8,740 nucleotides of DNA, from contig JAGLWX010000228.1 of assembly GCA_023133185.1 (NCBI GenBank), forward strand, positions 1-8,740, read 5' to 3'. The translations under genes and the position numbers were made by a program. Position 1 is the first letter of the stretch. Every line of letters begins with the position of its first letter. The notes beneath the pieces are model-generated. The model saw only the letters and a list, made by a program, of their open reading frames with translations. It was not told where the DNA came from and did not search any database. This DNA comes from Fidelibacterota bacterium (GTDB taxonomy: Bacteria; Fidelibacterota; UBA2242). This document shows, one piece after another, positions 1 to 6,700 of this stretch.

Positions 1-146
1 AAGGCAGCTCCCATCGCCACCGCTTTTGCACCGATATCAATCCCCAAAAACGGGGCGGCGGATGTCCCGACTTTCGACTGTGCCATCATTAGATGTAATG
101 GAAGCATTACACTTAAAACCGTTAAAATGATAAATTTTCTTTTCAT
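1..146 (-). CDS. PorV/PorQ (UPF0164)-family outer-membrane protein, N-terminal fragment
   Basis: Only the first 48 codons are visible; the gene runs off the left edge of the window, so its 3' end is missing. Residues 1 to about 22 form a signal peptide: a basic start (MKRK), a hydrophobic core, and a likely cut after MMA before QS. The mature start reads TSAAPFLGIDIGAKAVAMGA. The pattern of a Gly- and Ala-rich, 'AAPFL.I..GA.A.AMG' segment right after the signal peptide is typical of PorV/PorQ/UPF0164 proteins, which are FadL-like outer-membrane barrels. PorV binds the C-terminal signals of T9SS cargo and carries them to the surface attachment machinery. The start at 146 is chosen over an in-frame ATG at 152 because AAGGG (160-156) lies 9 nt before 146 but only 3 nt before 152. 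The gene follows the upstream stop by 22 nt. The family call rests on a short N-terminus, so a general PorV-like label is safer than PorV itself. Confidence 0.8.
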   Translation of the reverse strand, partial: MKRKFIILTVLSVMLPLHLMMAQSKVGTSAAPFLGIDIGAKAVAMGAA

Positions 147-155
147 GTTCATTAA

Positions 156-160
156 CCCTT
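156..160 (-). promoter_or_regulatory. Ribosome binding site for the PorV-like gene
   Basis: The minus strand reads AAGGG here, in the 22-nt gap after the upstream stop codon. It is 9 nt from the ATG at 146 and 3 nt from the in-frame ATG at 152, so it favours the start at 146. Confidence 0.6.
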
Positions 161-168
161 GATTTATG

Positions 169-3100
169 TTAACGAATTATTGCTAATTTGCCTGTCTTAT
201 TACCGATGGATTTACTCTCAATATGATAGATGTAAATTCCATAGGCAACGTTTTTTCCGGATCTATTCTTTAGATCCCAATTTATCGTACCGTCGAAAAT
301 ATCGCCGGCATGATCCAACTCTGTAACAAGATCGCCACGAACGGTGAATAACCTGATCCTGGCATCACCAGGGACATTAATAAATGAAATTTTATCCGGA
401 TGATTCCCCGGCAGATCAGAAGAATAACTCCAGGAAGCCGAGACAACATAGGGATTCGGAACAACGCTGAATTTTCCCCAGCTGTCCGCAGACGTCAGAT
501 TTGTACTTGCTGCCTGTGTCTCAAACTGGAAAATATCAGAACTCCTGAACTGAATCGTTGTCGGTACGATGAAATAATCTCCTGCATTATACCGGTACTT
601 TTCTTTTATGGATATATCATAAACCCATAAAGTATCATCACCAATAGATACCCATTCAATTGAAATAGTACCCGGTTCCGATAATTCAATTGGAACGGTA
701 TATTGAGTATAACTTTCTGTTACAGAAATCGACGTATCACCGTTTGCTGTAACAAGTGTAACCGTTTGCGGGCTGGTTGATTTCATATATCCCCTAAAAT
801 AGTATAACCCCGCATCAAAGGATGAATCTGGTGTAAATACAACATTTTTCGGTGCAGTCGGACTGGGCGCTAAATCAGCAGCCCAAAAAAGAAGCGTCGC
901 TTCACCTGTTTTAAACAGAGGCAAGTTTGCCGAACCGCTTAAATGGTCAAAACTGACTGTACTATCAGTATCCTGCCAGTAAAATAATCCACCTTTATCA
1001 GCCGACATTGCTGAGATCAGATTATCACCCTCGAAAATCAACTTTATGTACCAGTTGGATTTATAAGGGAAGTTGACCGTGTTGGTCACAGTATCGAGCG
1101 TATCGGCAAACAAGGGATAAATAATAAAGTCATCCACCCCTGTCACAGAACGATAGGCAAATTTTACGGGCTTATTCTCAATCATATCCTGAATTGTGAA
1201 ATTTACCGATTTTTCATTTAAGACTGTGAACCCTGAGCGGTACTTCAGAGAAGTATCCACATTACCGTCATAAAAAGTAATCCGGTATCTCACCGGGAAG
1301 CGATTCCCTCCTAAGTCAGAAAGATTGACCAAAAGTTCAGGATGACTTAAGTCACTTCCATACCAAATTACACTATCACCTATTACATCAATTCTGCTTT
1401 CATTATCCAGTCTGATTCGTAAACCGTCAAAAACAGGAGACGGTTGTGTCAGATCCGAATTGTAATTCATCAGAGTATCGCCGGTCGTCAAATTCACAAT
1501 ACCGTAAGCTGTTGTTATTTTTGAGCAATAATCAACTGTATTTGAATAATCTTTTGTATTCACCACATGAAATAGTGTGTCGTTTGTACTATCATAAAAG
1601 AATAATTTATAATCCCCGTTATTGACTACTTTCTTAACATCAACAATTTCCAGATCGATATTTCCCGTACCGGGTCCCTGATGGACAACACCCTCCTGGC
1701 TTAGTTTAGGCGGTTCATATCCTTTGACATAGGGATTTGGAATCGCCATTGCTGTATTTGAATCAAATACAAATTGATCATCTTCGATAGTAATATTTTT
1801 AATACCCTCAGATGGTAATACATTGTAAAGCGAATCACCATGATCGTACGCAACAACCGCATAAAAATATCGCTGACCATTATTAACACTCGTATCAATA
1901 TATGTATATTCTAATCCGGAGTTCGAACCCATATACTGTGCAATGCCATAGGTTCCATCCAAATAACTCCTCGCCATTTCACCATCCATTAGTGAGTAAA
2001 TGGCGCCGGATGGTGATTCCAGTTTAATGTCCAATTCATATAACCATGGATGGGAAATATCCAGTTCAATTTTAAAATCATCCCAACTGCTTATTGCACC
2101 AGATACATTAATACTGGAAGAGATTTCCGGATACAGATTGAGCCCCCATTTGCTGTTGCCTATCATTTCAAGGCTGTCAATCACAAATTCCGCAGCGCCG
2201 GTCCATGAATCCGCTACTACATCCACCGTGTAATAAAATATCCCATCCCGGGTATCGTCCGGAGCAGTAAAACTTCTTGTGAAATATTGATATTCCGCTT
2301 TATCAGAAGTACGCTCAATGCCGTGCTGCGTGTATTCATTTATACCTTCATTAGGCAGATATGCCCTATATCCGGGAGTTATAGAAATTCCCGGATTATT
2401 ATCGTGAATTTTTGTTTTCCAGACATAATTAGAACCGGGCACAACTCTGGGCAATCGCTGATATACTTCCTGAGTTAAATATTCCGCCGGGGAGGCTCGA
2501 AACTCATCAATGTAAACCGTCGCGCCATCTGCATTTTTAATATACAGACTGACAGTCGTCAACTGGTTATTAAGCAAACGGTAATACTTTAATACGGTTG
2601 TGTCTGCCGGAAGAATACCGAGATCAAAAGTTTTTTCCGAGCCGTCGTTTAATGCAAGATATATATGAGAACTTGATTTCGCATTTTCAGAAGCAACACG
2701 GATTGAAAACGCCACCCAGGAGTTGGCGTCAAATTGACTGCTTATCGGAAACGACCAGCGAATTCCAGCATCCGTATCGGATGTAACATCCATTTTTAGC
2801 CAACCGGTTGAGTCGCCAGAGAATGAAGCAACCCATCCAAGATTAACGGAATTGGTATCCAACAATTGATCCCAGCCTGTTGTATCTCCAGCTTCATCAA
2901 AATCGCCCTTATCGATTCTGTTTTTGGTGCTGATATCCCAAAAATTATCCACGCTCACTTTCAACGCCGATCCCGAACCATCACCGCCAACTGTCTCCTG
3001 AAAGAACATACTTTCCGGCTGGTACCGCTCCCATTTTAACGGAGACGATCCGTTGCCGTCGCTATACTGATCAAATCCGGAATTTTCAACTACGTTCAAA

Positions 3101-3750
3101 TCACTGATACCTCCGGTACTTTCACCGACATACGCCGTATCACCTTCAGTCTTAAAAGCTATTTTCCATCCGATTAACTGCCCCAAATTCTTTAAAGTAT
3201 CACTATCGCAAATCATCAATTTCCAAGTGCCGTTGCTTGATTCTGTCAACAAATCGCTACTCATCCCCATAGGTTGAATATCAGGATAAAACGGAGGCAG
3301 TGTGTAATCAAAATTATTATCACTGGTATTGGTAAAGATTAACGGAATACCTAAACCGCTATTCCCCTTAAAATATCCTTCAATATTGTTTACCTTATCA
3401 AAAACAGCAACCGGTTTATAGTACCGTTTCCGTCCCAGACCATCCGTAATAGTATGTATTTCTTCAAATTCATAATCTGTAGCTTTGTATATTTTATATC
3501 CCTCAAAATTATTCCACTTATCTTCATTACCAGGATATAGTGCTTGAAGAACTGCATCAATATCGCTCTCGGGTTTGGCATTCCAATAAATTTTTACAAA
3601 TCCGTCACCGGGTACAATTCCAATATCGGGGTTTGAAGGCGGTATTGCTTCCAGAATCTGTGAAAGACTGATCTCCGATATAACAATTAATGAAATAATG
3701 ATAGATGAACATAATTTTAAACCGGAAGAAAAACTGAGTCTTTTTGTCAT
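169..3750 (-). CDS. Large exported multidomain protein with interrupted fn3-like, P-domain and jelly-roll modules and a T9SS-like C-terminal module
   Basis: This 1193-residue protein has a signal peptide (about residues 1-30, ending SEISLS before Q). The first half of an fn3-like module covers about 39-129 (FEGYKIYKATD at 82) and the second half about 591-656 (AVVAYDHGD at 631). Between them are a P-domain C-half (about 130-203, NGTWKLMICDSD at 173), two jelly-roll segments (about 218-531), and a P-domain N-half (about 545-590, with SHPW and SPSGA). Residues 663-800 resemble the 1286-residue neighbour (NTAMAI, GYEPP, then SPVFDGLRIRL). Another jelly-roll-like segment spans about 911-1053. The C-terminus, about 1096-1193 (VVPNPYV to GKLAIIR), resembles Por-secretion or FlgD-Ig-like sorting modules. 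I see no catalytic domain, so binding or a structural role at the cell surface is likely. The ATG overlaps the upstream stop as ATGA. Compared with its neighbour it lacks the first roughly 650 residues. The ligand is unknown. The gene call is secure; the domain names come from motif reading. Confidence 0.95.
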   Translation of the reverse strand: MTKRLSFSSGLKLCSSIIISLIVISEISLSQILEAIPPSNPDIGIVPGDGFVKIYWNAKPESDIDAVLQALYPGNEDKWNNFEGYKIYKATDYEFEEIHTITDGLGRKRYYKPVAVFDKVNNIEGYFKGNSGLGIPLIFTNTSDNNFDYTLPPFYPDIQPMGMSSDLLTESSNGTWKLMICDSDTLKNLGQLIGWKIAFKTEGDTAYVGESTGGISDLNVVENSGFDQYSDGNGSSPLKWERYQPESMFFQETVGGDGSGSALKVSVDNFWDISTKNRIDKGDFDEAGDTTGWDQLLDTNSVNLGWVASFSGDSTGWLKMDVTSDTDAGIRWSFPISSQFDANSWVAFSIRVASENAKSSSHIYLALNDGSEKTFDLGILPADTTVLKYYRLLNNQLTTVSLYIKNADGATVYIDEFRASPAEYLTQEVYQRLPRVVPGSNYVWKTKIHDNNPGISITPGYRAYLPNEGINEYTQHGIERTSDKAEYQYFTRSFTAPDDTRDGIFYYTVDVVADSWTGAAEFVIDSLEMIGNSKWGLNLYPEISSSINVSGAISSWDDFKIELDISHPWLYELDIKLESPSGAIYSLMDGEMARSYLDGTYGIAQYMGSNSGLEYTYIDTSVNNGQRYFYAVVAYDHGDSLYNVLPSEGIKNITIEDDQFVFDSNTAMAIPNPYVKGYEPPKLSQEGVVHQGPGTGNIDLEIVDVKKVVNNGDYKLFFYDSTNDTLFHVVNTKDYSNTVDYCSKITTAYGIVNLTTGDTLMNYNSDLTQPSPVFDGLRIRLDNESRIDVIGDSVIWYGSDLSHPELLVNLSDLGGNRFPVRYRITFYDGNVDTSLKYRSGFTVLNEKSVNFTIQDMIENKPVKFAYRSVTGVDDFIIYPLFADTLDTVTNTVNFPYKSNWYIKLIFEGDNLISAMSADKGGLFYWQDTDSTVSFDHLSGSANLPLFKTGEATLLFWAADLAPSPTAPKNVVFTPDSSFDAGLYYFRGYMKSTSPQTVTLVTANGDTSISVTESYTQYTVPIELSEPGTISIEWVSIGDDTLWVYDISIKEKYRYNAGDYFIVPTTIQFRSSDIFQFETQAASTNLTSADSWGKFSVVPNPYVVSASWSYSSDLPGNHPDKISFINVPGDARIRLFTVRGDLVTELDHAGDIFDGTINWDLKNRSGKNVAYGIYIYHIESKSIGNKTGKLAIIR
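172..465 (-). other. T9SS/FlgD-Ig-like C-terminal sorting module of the 1193-residue protein
   Basis: Residues about 1096-1193 start with VVPNPYV and carry ISFINVPGDARIRLFTVRGD, then INWDLKNRSG, GIYIYHI and the end GKLAIIR. This follows the pattern of the C-terminal beta-sandwich that directs proteins through the type IX system: an NP motif, 'v.iftvrGdlV', a W.l segment, 'G.Y.y.i', and a basic last strand. The neighbour ends in a matching module, so both are probably handled by the same outer-membrane machinery. Confidence 0.7.
592..1020 (-). other. Probable third jelly-roll (CBM-like) segment within the C-terminal region
   Basis: Residues about 911-1053 run from NLISAMSADKGGLFYW to LWVYDISIKE. 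The layout matches the carbohydrate-binding-like jelly-rolls earlier in the same protein: an N-x-I start, a Trp-rich opening, a 'Fdaglyyfrgymks' strand, a 'tqytvpi' strand, and a final 'vyDisi' strand. After it comes AGDYFIVPTTIQFRSSDIFQ, which resembles the stretch just before the C-terminal module in the neighbour (SKPLTLDDIFEIEI). This suggests an insertion in an otherwise shared region. The edges are approximate, and sugar binding is not shown. Confidence 0.5.
1783..1980 (-). other. Second half of the split fn3-like module
   Basis: Residues about 591-656 contain GIAQYMGSNSGLEYTYIDTS and then AVVAYDHGD. They align with residues about 745-800 of the neighbour (GISFYLGEDTGLQYTYTDTT, AVVSYDHGD), where the module is unbroken. 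The two genes are also visibly alike in DNA here (1834-1932 against 5244-5342), which supports shared ancestry. Confidence 0.75.
1981..3363 (-). other. 461-codon in-frame insert in the fn3-like module, flanked by P-domain halves in reversed order
   Basis: This is the part of the 1193-residue protein absent from the matching place in its neighbour. It begins (residues 130-203, DNA 3363-3142) with a P-domain C-half: NSGLG, then NGTWKLMICDSD and GQLIGWKIAF. It ends (residues 545-590, DNA 2118-1981) with a P-domain N-half: SSSINVSGAISSWDDFKIEL, DISHPW and SPSGAIYSLMDG. Joining the end to the beginning gives a P-domain of normal order and spacing. P-domains are jelly-rolls found behind subtilisin-like proteases and in many bacterial surface proteins. 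No protease is present here. Breakpoints are good to within about ten residues. Confidence 0.65.
2476..2925 (-). other. Jelly-roll domain (CBM_4_9-like) inserted inside another jelly-roll
   Basis: Residues about 276-425 read as a complete carbohydrate-binding-like jelly-roll: start NRIDKGDFDEAG with a following GW, core strands, and the ending TVYIDEF typical of CBM_4_9 folds. The flanks look like the two halves of another such domain. The N-half is about 218-275 (NVVENSGFDQ to GSALKVSVDNFWDIST). The C-half is about 426-531 (TQEVYQRLPRVVPGSNYVW to EFVIDSLEMIG). A CBM_4_9 domain normally runs from the Gly-Ser 'alkvs' strand directly into 'q.v.l.pG..Y', which is the join made when 276-425 is left out. 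Confidence 0.55.
3364..3636 (-). other. First half of the split fn3-like module
   Basis: Residues about 39-129, from PPSNPDIGIVPGDGFVKIYW through FEGYKIYKATD to NNIEGYFKG, align with residues about 664-744 of the neighbour (PPDKPTVHAVAGDGKMTLYW, FEGYKIYRATD, NGIRGFYRG). In the neighbour the module continues without a break; here it stops at about residue 129, and its continuation is found after residue 590. Confidence 0.75.
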
Positions 3751-3759
3751 TTAATCACC
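3747..3759 (-). promoter_or_regulatory. ATGA stop/start overlap with GGTGAT ribosome-binding sequence
   Basis: The stop codon TGA of the 1286-residue gene (3749-3747) overlaps the ATG of the next gene (3750-3748). GGTGAT at 3759-3754, inside the upstream coding sequence, can pair with the AUCACC stretch near the usual bacterial 16S rRNA 3' end, but it lies only 3 nt from the ATG. Start here probably depends on ribosomes ending the upstream gene. Confidence 0.55.
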
Positions 3760-6700
3760 GCAAATTTTCCAATAAAATCTTCTGTCAAGTTTGGACCTGA
3801 AACATGGAATACATACACTCCATAGGATATCGGCAACCCATCCCGGCTCAACAGATCCCATGAAACCGATCCGTCATTATATGATCCGTCATGACGTATT
3901 ACCTGAACCAAATCACCGCGAACCGTATATATACGAATAGTTGAATATACAGGTATATTAATAAAATCGATACGCCGCTCAGCGCGCCCTTGTTGAAGAT
4001 TATTCCGTGGCTCCCATATTGCCGTTGAAAAATATGGATTTGGAACCACACCGATCTCGGAACGTTCCTTCGTGGCTATGACAGGATCGCTTTGTGCACC
4101 GGTAATCTCAATCTCAAAGATATCGTCCAATGTGAGTGGTTTCGATGTCTCTATCGTCAACGCCGCCGAAGCCGTTGGCAGAGTGCTTGTATCCGTCAGT
4201 GGATGAAACGTCAGCATCCAGGTGGCATGTTGCTGGATTGCATTTGGATTTGACTGAGTTGTTGCCGGCAACCATTCAAAAAACACCAGTGTATCTTCAA
4301 TTCCAAATTGACCGTCGCCATCATCCCGGACTGCAATATCCAGGTCTTTACCTGTCCATAAATTCCTGCCAACTACGTTTATATTAATACTCGTAAACGA
4401 GCCATATTGTCCGTCAGTTGCAAATGACTGATCAGACCATCTACCAAATGTCAACTCGTAATCTCCCGGAGGCTGATGTCCATTTATTACCCACGGACGA
4501 AGTTGAGGCTCTACGGAAACTGCGGCAGATGAATTCCATGAATATGATGAAATTTCAGTTAACCATGTATTTGTAAAGAATAATTGCATTCCTAACGGAT
4601 AATCAGGTATCGTGGTAAATTCTTTTGGAAAAACCAATGTTGTAAGCGTATTCAACGATTTGGCAATATTTGCCACACTTTGATCGTCGATTCCGAAGCG
4701 GCTGCTTTTGTCGATTACAGTATCAATGACCTCATCACCATCACGATTAAAATAATTATCGTAGATAGCGTAATAGGTCGTCATGCGGGAAAACGCTTCA
4801 TCAACATCTTTTAGAGTGGGCGGAAAGATAATTGTCGTATCTTTTTTCCCATTGTTAGTCGAATAGGTAATAGTGACAACCTGGCTATCATACTGAGCAG
4901 GAATATAAAGAACTGTATCCCTGAATTCATAAACGAGGGTATCTTCACTATAAAACAGACCGTCGCCATTATTATCAACCCAATCTGTGGCAGTGTCGAA
5001 AAAATGAATGTTAATATAATGTTCCGATTCGGGAGGAATTTCAGCCGGATTGACCAGATGGTAATAGACACTGCCATCTCCTTCACCTGCTATATGACTG
5101 ACTCCCCGTGATGTATCCGGCGGTATGTAACCGGCAACATTTCCGGTAGGCTGTATTGCAACAGTGTTTTTATCTAACAACACCCGGTCGCCAAGTTCCT
5201 GGATTGTTTTTGAGCATTCAGCTGGAAAAATTCCCGTGCTGGCATCGCCATGATCGTAAGAAACGACCGCATAATAATAGGTCATTCCATTATTAACTGT
5301 AGTATCGGTATAAGTATATTGAAGACCGGTATCTTCGCCAAGATAAAAGGAAATACCGCCTGTAAAGGATGCCTCCCCTCTATAAAAACCTCTTATACCA
5401 TTTTCCAGATCAAACTGAGCAATCGGTTCATAAAAATATTTGATGCCATCTGCGTTTGTAATACTGTTTATCTCATTAAAACCAATATCCGTGGCACGGT
5501 AAATCTTATATCCTTCAAAATCTTTACCAAGAACGGGATCGACTGAAAATTCCGCTGCATTGTCCCAATACAGTGTCATTTTTCCATCCCCGGCAACTGC
5601 ATGAACCGTCGGTTTGTCCGGAGGTCTGGTAAACTGGTAATTATTATTATAGATTTGCTGGTTGATCTCTTTATTCCTGAGAATATCTTCGAAATCCTCT
5701 CCAAAAAGGAGCGCCATCGAAAATCGTTCACTGGTTCCAACTAATAGTGGAAAATAACCTGAACCATAGATAAAATCTCCATCTGCAGGTTCCAATACAA
5801 TTTCATCATAGTTACCGGGAGTCTGGCGGGTCCAAAGCTCTCCGGGGGTCTTGCTGGACCATTTAAAGTCATCGCTCATACGTACTTTACCGGGAGGTGT
5901 AAAGTAATTAAAACTGGTTAAACCGATCTGATCCGATTCATTAACATCAACAGCATCAAAATTTGGCTCACCGGCTGTTGGTATCCCATCCCCTTCACCA
6001 TTATCCGCCGTTCCGGGAACTCCATCAGCTCCGACATCATGCAGCACTGCATCCCAATCTCCGTCATTATCAATACCATCGTCACGGCGCTCATCAATCA
6101 TAGGATCATTGAGTCCTGCACCACTTCTGTAATCAATATATTTCAACGGCGGCAACGGCTGGAATCCTTCACCACGATTCAGCCGATTGTAGTAATGTGT
6201 AAAATAATCTTCATCAATGATACCATTTAGATTATCATCAATCAAATTACCAACAACCTCTTCGAGAACAGATGTCGCAGTGAGTATAATTCGTTTTCCG
6301 CCTGTAAAAACCGTATCTGGAAATTGTTCAATAATATGAGAGACCCGGGCATATGTTTCCGGCTCAATAAGAATTATTTCATCGCCCATCTTGTAATTAT
6401 TTGGTTGAAAGAATGATTCGTTTAGTAGTGGCGAACCCAGTTCCTCGCTGTCTCCATCATTATCGATACCGTCAAATGGATTGCCGGGACTTTCCAGAAA
6501 AGCATACCCTGCATATCCGACCGGTCCGTCATAACAGGGGCTGTAAGAAGGTGGTGCGTCCCAACTATACGTTATATCATTCTGGTTATCAAAGAAAGAA
6601 AGATCATCTTGCGCGTCAATATGATTATTGCAACGTCCTCCGCTAAGCGTCCCAACCATCATTCCGAAGGTAACCTTGGGATAATTGGTTGTCCCGTTGT

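Noticed and set aside
150..152. ATG at 152 as start of the PorV-like gene
   Set aside because: It is in frame and adds only Met-Asn, but the AAGGG site is 3 nt away, which is too close; the ATG at 146 has 9 nt.
1981..3363. P-domain taken as a sign of a subtilisin-like protease
   Set aside because: No Asp-His-Ser protease motifs occur in the 1193 residues. P-domains also occur in non-protease surface proteins.
1912..3363. Misassembly as the cause of the scrambled domain order
   Set aside because: It cannot be excluded from sequence alone. All joins keep one reading frame over 1193 codons with no stop, which chance joins would often break, so I treat the order as probably real and list read mapping as the test.
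1912..3363. Short NSGL-coding match as recombination site or attachment site
   Set aside because: Only about 8 of 12 bases agree, and a breakpoint there gives an over-long P-domain and a shortened fn3-like module.
5250..5546. Plus-strand open frame of 98 codons
   Set aside because: It lies opposite the fn3-like region of a clear minus-strand gene, has no ribosome site and shows no recognisable protein. The other plus-strand frames (for example 6941-7243, 6840-7187, 4136-4387) are set aside for the same reason.
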